From CAZFLY01 sp964519995 (GTDB lineage: Bacteria; Planctomycetota; Phycisphaerae; Sedimentisphaerales; Anaerobacaceae): a stretch of 5,902 nucleotides of DNA. Where the stretch lies: the NCBI GenBank assembly GCA_964519995.1, contig CAZFLY010000104.1, positions 1 through 5,902 of the forward strand, given 5' to 3'. Under the pieces are notes generated by a model, which saw only the letters and a list, made by a program, of their open reading frames with translations, was not told the origin of the DNA and ran no database searches. This document shows positions 1 to 5,902 of the stretch, in pieces. The first letter of the stretch is position 1; each line of letters opens with the position of its first letter. The translations under genes and the position numbers were made by a program.

Positions 1-67
1 TCGAGGCATTAGCTCACGCTGCGTAACTAACTGTCAAAAGTGCGAAAGCTAACTAATACAGTTCCTT
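1..67. other. Downstream flank of the operon; no supported gene
   Basis: This is the 67 bases after the secretin stop. I see no GC-rich hairpin followed by a T run. An ATG on the minus strand at 7-9 is cut off after two more codons by the window edge and has only a weak GTGAG before it, so a following gene cannot be claimed. Confidence 0.4.
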
Positions 68-1876
68 TCATTTATCCCTATCCGGCATTGTTAGTATAGG
101 TTTGTTCTTGATTTCGTCATACTTGTCTGATGCTTCTTTGGGGATTGGTTCTCCTCTATAGATATGAGGCGATATTAGTACAATCAATTCAGAATTATAA
201 GTCACGATGTTAACGCTCTTAAAGAGTATTCCAACTATCGGCAGAGCACCAAGAAATGGAATCTGGTCCACTTCTTTCGTTTTGCCTTGTCGCCTTAGGC
301 CTCCCAATACAACTATCTGGCCATTTTTGAGCAACAGTGATGAATTGGCCTTTCTTGTGTCAACAATAGGCACTCCACCGTCACTTGTGCCACTCTGGAC
401 ATTCTGCTCAGCTGAGACAGTCAGGAAAATATTATCTCCATCTGTTACAATAGCGGTCACTTGTAACGTTACACCCACAGGCTTAAATTCGGTCGATGTA
501 AGAGCCATGGCACCACCCTGGGCCGTGTCCATGACCTCCTTGTATGGAATTTCTTCAACGGCCTGAATCGTAGCGGATTCCCCGGTCATCATCATGACTC
601 TGGGACTGGCAAGGATTTCCACATTTCTTTTCTGCTGTATCGCATGCACAACATTTCGGATGACATTGCCAGTTATCACGCTGAAGTCGCCGCCAAGGCC
701 CCGCGTGTTAAATATTGTGGCATCTCCTCTCGTCGTGGCGTTATCAATAGTTGAAAGCATCCTGGAGGTTGTAAAATTTTGTCTGTAAGTCACATCATAT
801 TTCATCGGGTCATGCGTCAAAAGGTCCCAGTTGACGCCAATCTCAGTGTCGTCATTGAGTTGGACATCGAGAATAACCACCTCCACCATAATCTGCTGAG
901 GTGTTCGATCTGCCCTTTTGACTTCTTCTAAAATTTTGGCAAGATTTTCTTTTGTATCACATACGATCAGCGAGTTGGTTTTATCATTTGTAGCCACACT
1001 GCCATACTGCGATACCATTTTATCCAGAATGCTTTTAAAACTTTTTGCATCGAGGAACTTCAACGCTATTGTTTCGACAAAAAGTCCCGATGTGTGTCTA
1101 TCTATCTTCTCGACCTCGGCAAGGATCAGCTCTACGTTCTGTTCGGTGTCACAAACAATCAACGAATTGCTCTTTTCAATGATGGTGATACTGCCGTATT
1201 CGGAGGACATTTTATCGAGCGCCGCCTTAGCGCTTTTGGCATCGATATACTTCAAAGTTACGGACTGAACCACCAGGCCAGGTATTGGGCTATCGATCTT
1301 CACAATCTCTGCAAGGATGATCTCAACATTTCTTTTCGTATCACAAATAATTAACGAATTGCTTTTTTCCACAAGCGTGATACCGCCATACTCAGAAGTC
1401 ATTTTCTCGAAGCCGGCTTTTGCGCTTTTAGCATCGAGATGTTTTAACGTCACAGCTTCAATGGCCAAGCCGGGTACAGACTTATCAGCTTTTCTAAGCT
1501 CTGTGACAATCTTTTCGAGGCTGTCCTTTGTGTCTATGATAAGCAGAGCATTACCTTTTTCTACAAGTTGAATACTGCCGAAACCTGAAGACATGCATGC
1601 AAATGCTTCTGCAGCGCTTTCAGCATCGAGGTATTTCAACGCGACAATCTGGGCAAACAGTTGTGGTGGCTCACCAACCGGTGGTCTGGCTACATTTTGA
1701 GGTTTGGCATTAACCTGTTTAAGAAGCGCACCAAAGGGATTACCTCGGCCAACGCCCGATACACCATCCACTGTTGAACCCGGCTGTGATAACCCTGTCT
1801 GTGCCCACCCTCGCCATGGTAAAAGTACGAAAATCGCACAGAACAATATTATTCTAATATATTTTGCATTATTCAT
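68..1876 (-). CDS. Type IV pilus/type II secretion outer-membrane secretin (PilQ/GspD family) with four N1-like repeats
   Basis: This secretin would form the outer-membrane exit channel. With the start at 1876 it has 602 residues. Domains in order: signal peptide (about 1-25, ending GWA|QT, no lipobox); a Gly/Pro-rich linker (26-72); four 64-residue N1/secretin_N modules (73-136, 137-200, 201-264, 265-328); the secretin barrel domain (about 329-572). The barrel shows MVEVVILDVQLND, ILASPRVMMMTGESATIQA, VPIVDTRKANSSLLLKNGQ and GQIVVLGGL followed by IPFLGALPIVGILF, a one-mismatch fit to the secretin family signature. An N0 domain is not evident, and the C-terminus after the barrel is only about 30 residues. 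ATG at 1876 is preferred over an upstream ATG at 1951: it directly gives a signal peptide and has GGAG 9 bases upstream. It overlaps the end of the PilO-like gene, implying coupled translation. PilQ versus GspD cannot be decided. Confidence 0.94.
   Translation of the reverse strand: MNNAKYIRIILFCAIFVLLPWRGWAQTGLSQPGSTVDGVSGVGRGNPFGALLKQVNAKPQNVARPPVGEPPQLFAQIVALKYLDAESAAEAFACMSSGFGSIQLVEKGNALLIIDTKDSLEKIVTELRKADKSVPGLAIEAVTLKHLDAKSAKAGFEKMTSEYGGITLVEKSNSLIICDTKRNVEIILAEIVKIDSPIPGLVVQSVTLKYIDAKSAKAALDKMSSEYGSITIIEKSNSLIVCDTEQNVELILAEVEKIDRHTSGLFVETIALKFLDAKSFKSILDKMVSQYGSVATNDKTNSLIVCDTKENLAKILEEVKRADRTPQQIMVEVVILDVQLNDDTEIGVNWDLLTHDPMKYDVTYRQNFTTSRMLSTIDNATTRGDATIFNTRGLGGDFSVITGNVIRNVVHAIQQKRNVEILASPRVMMMTGESATIQAVEEIPYKEVMDTAQGGAMALTSTEFKPVGVTLQVTAIVTDGDNIFLTVSAEQNVQSGTSDGGVPIVDTRKANSSLLLKNGQIVVLGGLRRQGKTKEVDQIPFLGALPIVGILFKSVNIVTYNSELIVLISPHIYRGEPIPKEASDKYDEIKNKPILTMPDRDK
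893..1660 (-). repeat. Four tandem 192-bp (64-residue) N1-module repeats within the secretin gene
   Basis: Units are 1469-1660, 1277-1468, 1085-1276 and 893-1084 in coding order. Each encodes LKxLDA-[KE]-S near its start, a NSLI-x-CDT-like strand in the middle and an acidic/basic helix ending in a D-containing turn. The plus-strand marker gcatcga recurs at 1623, 1431, 1239 and 1047, exactly 192 bases apart. By hand count, modules 2 and 3 share about 41 of 64 residues, 3 and 4 about 33, and 1 and 2 about 31. No indels are needed to align them. This points to in-frame tandem duplication, most recently in the middle pair. Confidence 0.93.
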
Positions 1877-2465
1877 TGAACACAGCTCCATTGTCCCGGA
1901 TTGCATAAACTGTAATAGTGATATCGCACCTGAGCTGGCCCGAATCAACATCGATGACTTCCATATTAAGCGAGTCGATCCAGACTTTTTGTGTGCGGTC
2001 CTGCAGCTTTTTTACGAGGCTGATTATACTGTCATATCCGCCGACAACCCTTAGAGTCGCACCTTTAGCGATAGCGATACTTTCAGAATTCTTAAATCCC
2101 GGTCTTCGTCCCTCTGCCAAGAAATTTAGCGAAATCATCGGGCAACCCGCTTCTTCGCAGAGAGCCTGTAGGCCACCGAAGAACTCCTTCACCTCTTGAA
2201 GCGTAAATAGCGTAGCCCGTAGTTCCTCAAACTGCAGGTGCAATTCCTCCAACTTCTTCTTTCTGGTGCGAACTGCAACGTCAATAACCGTGTTTTCTTT
2301 CGCAATATTGACAACGACAGGTTCATAACGCTGCACAGCACGAAGGTAGGCAACGTGCGGTGCAACTATCCAGTTATACATCGCAATCGCTACAATCAGA
2401 ATCAACGCAACTGAAATAGCCTTTCTCGACGAGTCGGTTAGTTTTGTCAGCCTGTCGCCTAACAC
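1869..2465 (-). CDS. PilO/GspM-like inner-membrane platform protein
   Basis: This is a 198-residue bitopic protein: short cytoplasmic N-terminus, one transmembrane helix (about 16-36, AISVALILIVAIAMYNWIV), a coiled-coil region (about 40-95, rich in Glu/Lys/Leu), then a ferredoxin-like alpha/beta domain (about 97-190) with the PilO-type signature LRVVGGYDSIISLVKKLQ. PilO heterodimerises with PilN (GspM with GspL) in the periplasm; here the partner is the C-terminal half of the preceding fusion protein. The start is GTG, 3 bases after the upstream TAA, with an AAGGA box 9 bases before it. The next Met (residue 30) would remove the transmembrane helix. Its last codons overlap the secretin start by 8 bases. 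The size and layout fit PilO (about 200) and GspM (about 160-180), and sequence alone does not separate them. Confidence 0.87.
   Translation of the reverse strand: MLGDRLTKLTDSSRKAISVALILIVAIAMYNWIVAPHVAYLRAVQRYEPVVVNIAKENTVIDVAVRTRKKKLEELHLQFEELRATLFTLQEVKEFFGGLQALCEEAGCPMISLNFLAEGRRPGFKNSESIAIAKGATLRVVGGYDSIISLVKKLQDRTQKVWIDSLNMEVIDVDSGQLRCDITITVYAIRDNGAVFNE
1886..1889 (-). promoter_or_regulatory. Ribosome binding site deciding the secretin start
   Basis: GGAG on the minus strand lies 9 bases before ATG 1876, inside the last codons of the PilO-like gene. It supports the shorter secretin start, whose product begins directly with a signal peptide, over the longer reading from 1951. Confidence 0.65.
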
Positions 2466-2468
2466 AGG

Positions 2469-3992
2469 TTACTTTCCTTTTCTCAAAACAAGAGAACAAT
2501 TGATTACATAGCGGATTAACCCACCCTGCCTTTCATTTACCTCAGCTTCGGCCACGGACGCAGAGTCTATATGCTGCGACTGGTCCAGCAGTTTCACAAA
2601 CAAGTGAACGGCATCATAAGACAATGCGAATCCTTCAAGAGACATTCCAAAATCACCTCTTGTGAACAGCTTTGTAATGCATATAGTTTCTGGAGAGACA
2701 CCTCTAACATCGTTGAGCAAGCCAACCCAATCAACATCGTTATGAGAACTGAGCATCTCCACAAGCTGGTAAGGCCCATTGGAAAGCTCCTTGATTTTCA
2801 TCTCTATCTGTTTCTGTTCATCAACGAGCTTGCGTGTATCATGCAGTGGATGCGCCAGCCTTTCGCGAACGATATCTTCGTTCATTTTCTTAACCATCAG
2901 AGTCAATCCGCCAACAGCCAGAACCATAATGAGCAGAATCACACCAAGAACATTAGCTGTGATGAGAGCCTGCTTTTTCAACGATCTGGAATCAAGTGTT
3001 TCTTGAGGAAGCAGATTTACTCTGAGGCCACACTCATCTTTGCCCAGAAACCTCATAGCAAGACCCACCGCTACCGCCGTAGCCTCCGTATGCGCCGTGG
3101 TATCATCTATTGCAATCGGTGTGTCCCGCCACAGGTCTTCTGGCCTTTTAACCTCTATATCACCAGATGATATTAAAGCTTTCAGAGATTCTTCGAAATC
3201 CGTTCCCGGCAGCATAGTGTCATCAGCAACTACAAGTATGTCCCACTTGCCGGAGTCTTCAGGGACTTCAACATCATAGAACTGCGTGACCATGTTTATC
3301 TCTTCAGCAAGCCATAGATGAAGCTGATCTGAATCTGTCGGTTCTATCGTGACCTCTTTCGTCCTGACAAGGTCGAGATTGTGCTTTCTAAACACACCTA
3401 AGCTCAAAAGACCACCCTTCAATATAGCTATGAGCACATTGGAGTCGAGTTTCTTTGCTATCCTGCTTGTATAGAGCGTTCGGACGTACGCAAGCAATGG
3501 AGGTTCTACAGCTTCGACATTCACACCAGCACGGTTGCATGCTTCGACAATGTCAATTACCTTTTGGCCATTTGTGGCAGCGATAAAAATTCGGTTCTTG
3601 CCTGGCTGGGTACCCGAACCAATCCCACAAAAGTCCGAAACGACGTTCTCGCCTGATAAAGTAATATATTGCTTGAGTTCATCCTGCACAAATTGCCTTA
3701 TGTTTTTTGGCATTTGCTTGGGCATGTCCACAATTTGCATAAGGGTTGGATTAGCGAGCAGGGATACTGCAGCGCGAGGTGCCCGCATCCCTTTTCGGCC
3801 TATCAGCTCCTTTATGGCCTTGGAGAGTAACGCCGAGTCCCCAACATTACCGTTGATTACTGCACCCTGAGGGACTGGACCGCTGACGGCCTTTAGCAGC
3901 TTGATGTTACCATTGTCGATTTTTAGTAGGGCTAAACTGATGGCGCCTTCACTAATGTCTATGCCCAATGCTGTTTTACTGCTGCGCCTCAT
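2469..3992 (-). CDS. pilM: PilM-PilN fusion protein (GspL-like), actin-like domain plus bitopic domain
   Basis: This 507-residue protein combines two normally separate T4P components. Residues about 6-318 form a PilM actin-like domain: phosphate-1-like GIDIS (10-14), the EAVEPPLLAYVR segment (160-171) typical of PilM, and ATAVAVGLAMR (304-314) near the adenosine site. At 325-331 is VNLLPQE, the PilN-type NLLP motif that normally docks into the PilM cleft. One transmembrane helix (about 341-366) follows, then a coiled-coil-like stretch (367-403) and a ferredoxin-like periplasmic domain (about 405-503). This layout is that of GspL. It would sit in the inner membrane and link the cytoplasmic ATPase to the periplasmic platform. 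The usual Asp of the phosphate-2 loop appears to be missing (IAILKGGLLSL, 188-198). GAGG lies 8 bases before the ATG, and the start overlaps the pseudopilin stop. Family assignment is confident. Confidence 0.92.
   Translation of the reverse strand: MRRSSKTALGIDISEGAISLALLKIDNGNIKLLKAVSGPVPQGAVINGNVGDSALLSKAIKELIGRKGMRAPRAAVSLLANPTLMQIVDMPKQMPKNIRQFVQDELKQYITLSGENVVSDFCGIGSGTQPGKNRIFIAATNGQKVIDIVEACNRAGVNVEAVEPPLLAYVRTLYTSRIAKKLDSNVLIAILKGGLLSLGVFRKHNLDLVRTKEVTIEPTDSDQLHLWLAEEINMVTQFYDVEVPEDSGKWDILVVADDTMLPGTDFEESLKALISSGDIEVKRPEDLWRDTPIAIDDTTAHTEATAVAVGLAMRFLGKDECGLRVNLLPQETLDSRSLKKQALITANVLGVILLIMVLAVGGLTLMVKKMNEDIVRERLAHPLHDTRKLVDEQKQIEMKIKELSNGPYQLVEMLSSHNDVDWVGLLNDVRGVSPETICITKLFTRGDFGMSLEGFALSYDAVHLFVKLLDQSQHIDSASVAEAEVNERQGGLIRYVINCSLVLRKGK
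2475..2479 (-). promoter_or_regulatory. Ribosome binding site for the PilO-like gene (GTG start)
   Basis: AAGGA on the minus strand lies 9 bases before GTG 2465. It is embedded in the final codons of the PilM-PilN fusion gene. It supports a GTG start only 3 bases after the upstream stop codon. Confidence 0.65.
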
Positions 3993-4378
3993 TCGTTTAT
4001 CCTCAAATTATCGATCCTTATTAGATAAGGAGGACCGCTCGTTCCGACAGTTATGTCGGCTTTAACTCTGGCAATAAAGTTCTGAGATGAAGTGCCTGTC
4101 GATGTGACGGCGGAACCAACAACATCAACCGTATACGAGCCGCCATTAAATGACTGGCCTGCAATATTTGGATCGTTACCCTGCCGAATCCTGGCGAAGG
4201 AGTCGTTCAGACCTGCCTCTGCAGTAGCCAGCGCCTGCGCAGCCCAGACATGATTTCGCATAAGCTGTATTTCTTCTGTTGTCATCTGTAGCATGCCTAT
4301 AACGAGCGCTGAAAGCAAAGCTATAACAAATACTGTCATTAATAATACTGTGCCGTTATTTCTTAGTTTTATGTCCAT
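3989..4378 (-). CDS. PilX/GspK-like minor pseudopilin
   Basis: This is a 129-residue protein with a class III (prepilin) leader: short charged MDIKLRNN, Gly9 as the likely prepilin peptidase site, then a hydrophobic helix at about 10-32. The following segment WAAQALATAEAGLNDSFARI (45-64) is typical of PilX N-terminal/GspK proteins. The mature +5 position is Met rather than the Glu of major pilins; GspK-type tip pseudopilins also lack this Glu. The rest (about 70-129) is a small beta-rich region, far shorter than true GspK (about 300 residues). The start is chosen because it gives the leader, although no Shine-Dalgarno sequence is visible; the upstream stop is 12 bases away, so reinitiation is possible. 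Its TGA overlaps the next gene's ATG (ATGA). It probably primes or caps the pilus or pseudopilus. The pseudopilin call is strong; PilX versus GspK is unresolved. Confidence 0.82.
   Translation of the reverse strand: MDIKLRNNGTVLLMTVFVIALLSALVIGMLQMTTEEIQLMRNHVWAAQALATAEAGLNDSFARIRQGNDPNIAGQSFNGGSYTVDVVGSAVTSTGTSSQNFIARVKADITVGTSGPPYLIRIDNLRINE
4001..4004 (-). promoter_or_regulatory. Ribosome binding site for the PilM-PilN fusion gene
   Basis: GAGG on the minus strand lies 8 bases before ATG 3992, inside the end of the pseudopilin gene. The start itself overlaps the pseudopilin stop as ATGA, which favours translational coupling. Confidence 0.6.
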
Positions 4379-4390
4379 AGTTCGTTCTAT

Positions 4391-5902
4391 TTATGGAAGT
4401 ATACTGCAACCACCATTTCCGCTATCCGGATCAGAGGCTATCGCTATCGTAAGCGTCTGCGCCTCGTTCGGTGAGCCTAGCAAGAAATTTGAGGTTCCGC
4501 TGTCACCACTGGTGGACTGCCTGATGTATCCTGCTCCGCCCGAGACAGTTCCGCTGGAACCGCCCGTTCCTTGAGCCAGCTCTTCGACCTCCTCGGGGCT
4601 GAGCGTAAAGTCGTAAATACGGACATCATCCAACTTGCCATCAAAATATGGGTCATCACTGTATTGTGACCTGCCAAGGTAGTTTCGGTTGGTATTGCCG
4701 AGGTCACTGGGGTCGAGGTAACCAAAGGTGTTTTGAGCAACGGGGCTCCCATCAAGATACAGTTTGTGGGTATGGTTATCTGCGTCTATCGTCACGGCCA
4801 CATGGTGCCACCCAGTTGGTAAGGCCGCGGACGCGGTCGTTTGTTCCTCGCCACCTCCACCGGTACGTGTAATTGCAAAACGCAGCCGGTAATTGCTCCC
4901 ATTTCTGGGAGTTAGGAACATATTGTAAGTTGTGCCGGTGCCGAAATCCCAAATGCGTTGCCAGGAGGAGTAACCTCCGTCCCAGTCCACCCATGTCGCA
5001 ATGGTGCAGTTGGTCAGTGAATTTATAACCGAGCCTATGGGCAAACTTACATAGTCGTTGGAGCCGTCGAATTGCAGCGCACCGCCGATTTGTCCTGTGG
5101 TCCAGGACGGAGGACTGTACGATGGCAGTAGTGTACCATCTTTTCCGTTGCCTGAGGAATCTACCGCAGTTAATCCGGAACCATCGTCCAGTTTCCACCA
5201 GCCCACGGGAACGCCCATACTGTTGGAGCTCTCATCCATCGTAATTGCCGTATGGTCGGAAAGTCCTGGATCATCCTCCGTGATATCGTCATCATCAAAT
5301 GCTCCCAAACGAACAATCATACAATTGTTCACTGTTGTTGTAACCGCAGGGCTGGTTGGAGTAGCGCTGGATTCTCCATATGTTGAGACAACATCTATTG
5401 GGTCGAAAGAGTTGTGGCCGGTAAAACGCATCATCCAGCCGTAGGACTGCTGGCCCCCCGACCAGGTGAACTGATGACTATACGACTCCGAAGCCTCTGC
5501 AAGTTTCCACCAGGCACCCAGCGTTACACCATTGGCATAGCCATAATTACCGATGTCAATTTCGGTCCAGCCCTCGCCCCATGGTGGCGACATCGAGGAA
5601 GAGGTATCCCCGTCCGTAGCAACCGCTGCGATTAATAAGTCGCCCTGACCGGTACCAGACGGAATGTTAACATCAAGAGATGTATTGTCAGAACCGACTT
5701 TAGCTTTGGTGAACTCTCTGTATCTGAGGACATCAGCCAACTGGGCGATCTCTGTGGGGTCGAGTGCATAGTTATAAACGCGGACATCGTCTATTGTACC
5801 ATTGAAATATCTCTCATTTGCGCCCGGCCTTGCGATTCTAAGATTGGTGTCCCAATCTGTCCTGCCAGTCTGATTTCCTGTATCAGTTCCTACAGAAACA
5901 CC
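4391..5902 (-). CDS. LamG-domain extracellular protein, C-terminal part (5' end beyond window)
   Basis: The frame is open to the right edge, so this is the C-terminal 503 residues of a longer protein; a TTG at 5740 is internal, not the start. Domains in order: residues 1-56 are the end of a first LamG/concanavalin-A-like jelly roll (FNGTIDDVRVYNYALDP); about 64-224 is a beta-rich module (GDLLIAAVATDGD, then WWKLAEASES and MMRFTGH); about 232-442 is a complete second LamG domain (WWKLDDGSGLTAVDSSGNG, ALQFDGSNDYV, GWHHVAVTID, KLYLDG, FDGKLDDVRIYDF); then a Gly/Ser-rich tail ending CSILP. LamG folds usually bind glycans or proteins outside the cell. It lies 12 bases upstream of a pseudopilin gene and is probably in the same operon. 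I infer a surface adhesin or a minor pilin carrying LamG domains, but the N-terminus that would show a prepilin leader is not visible. The LamG assignment is firm; the role is not. Confidence 0.88.
   Translation of the reverse strand, partial: GVSVGTDTGNQTGRTDWDTNLRIARPGANERYFNGTIDDVRVYNYALDPTEIAQLADVLRYREFTKAKVGSDNTSLDVNIPSGTGQGDLLIAAVATDGDTSSSMSPPWGEGWTEIDIGNYGYANGVTLGAWWKLAEASESYSHQFTWSGGQQSYGWMMRFTGHNSFDPIDVVSTYGESSATPTSPAVTTTVNNCMIVRLGAFDDDDITEDDPGLSDHTAITMDESSNSMGVPVGWWKLDDGSGLTAVDSSGNGKDGTLLPSYSPPSWTTGQIGGALQFDGSNDYVSLPIGSVINSLTNCTIATWVDWDGGYSSWQRIWDFGTGTTYNMFLTPRNGSNYRLRFAITRTGGGGEEQTTASAALPTGWHHVAVTIDADNHTHKLYLDGSPVAQNTFGYLDPSDLGNTNRNYLGRSQYSDDPYFDGKLDDVRIYDFTLSPEEVEELAQGTGGSSGTVSGGAGYIRQSTSGDSGTSNFLLGSPNEAQTLTIAIASDPDSGNGGCSILP

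Noticed and set aside
9..52. Inverted repeat TTAGCT (9-14) / AGCTAA (47-52) with an inner CGC/GCG pairing, as a possible terminator
   Set aside because: The stem is AT-rich and interrupted, the loop is about 22 bases and no T run follows in the transcript direction; it does not fit an intrinsic terminator.
893..1660. Regular 192-bp repeats as a CRISPR array or mobile-element repeat
   Set aside because: The repeats are in frame, fully coding, diverged at the protein level as expected for N1 modules, and have no spacers.
1874..1951. Longer secretin reading from ATG 1951 (25 extra residues)
   Set aside because: The extra residues overlap the PilO-like gene, would place the signal peptide internally, and the inner ATG at 1876 has a well spaced GGAG.
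1704..2054. Plus-strand 116-codon frame across the PilO/secretin junction
   Set aside because: It lies antisense to two confident genes, with no motif and no convincing ribosome binding site.
2571..3170. Plus-strand open frame of 199 codons opposite the PilM-PilN fusion
   Set aside because: It is antisense to a well-supported gene, and its translation (rich in His, Gln, Cys, Arg) has no recognisable domain.
4776..5198. Minus-strand 140-codon frame inside the LamG gene
   Set aside because: It overlaps the LamG2 coding frame, is strongly Arg/Trp/Cys-biased and shows no family motif; it is a shifted-frame shadow.
5738..5740. TTG at 5740 as the start of the LamG gene
   Set aside because: The same frame continues without stop to the window edge and encodes the end of another LamG domain, so the TTG is an internal Leu codon.

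Overview
The window holds one compact block of five genes, all read from the minus strand (right to left) with almost no space between them. It looks like one operon for an envelope-spanning type IV pilus or type II secretion-like machine. In transcription order the genes are: (1) a large extracellular LamG-domain protein that runs off the right edge (4391-5902); (2) a short PilX/GspK-type pseudopilin (3989-4378); (3) a PilM-PilN fusion with GspL-like architecture (2469-3992); (4) a PilO/GspM-type inner-membrane protein (1869-2465); (5) an outer-membrane secretin of the PilQ/GspD family (68-1876).

The pseudopilin - actin-like/bitopic protein - PilO-like order matches the classic gspK-gspL-gspM order of type II secretion operons, with a secretin added at the end. 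The NLLP motif and degenerate actin fold are closer to PilM/PilN. The machine therefore cannot be assigned cleanly to T4P or T2SS from this window. The actin-like domain and PilN/PilO-like parts would form the inner-membrane platform. The pseudopilin and perhaps the LamG protein would form or cap the pilus. The secretin is the outer-membrane exit. The ATPase, platform protein (PilC/GspF), major pilin and prepilin peptidase are not in the window.

Unusual points: the secretin's periplasmic arm is four tandem copies of one 64-residue N1-like module at an exact 192-bp period. No N0 domain and no PilP/GspC-type gene are visible, although these normally connect the secretin to the PilN/PilO (or GspL/GspM) platform. 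PilM and PilN are fused in one chain. A LamG adhesin-like protein lies directly upstream of the pseudopilin. Two of the four gene junctions keep the reading frame across a single TAA.

The organism is a diderm bacterium. Abundant LamG domains with 'DDVRVYNYALDPTEI'-type ends next to pseudopilin and Gsp/Pil genes suggest Planctomycetota (Phycisphaerae-like) or another PVC-group member. This is family-pattern inference only, and no phylogenetic marker is present.

At the left edge, the 67 bases downstream of the secretin show no convincing gene or terminator. No RNA gene, mobile element, CRISPR array or internal promoter was recognised.
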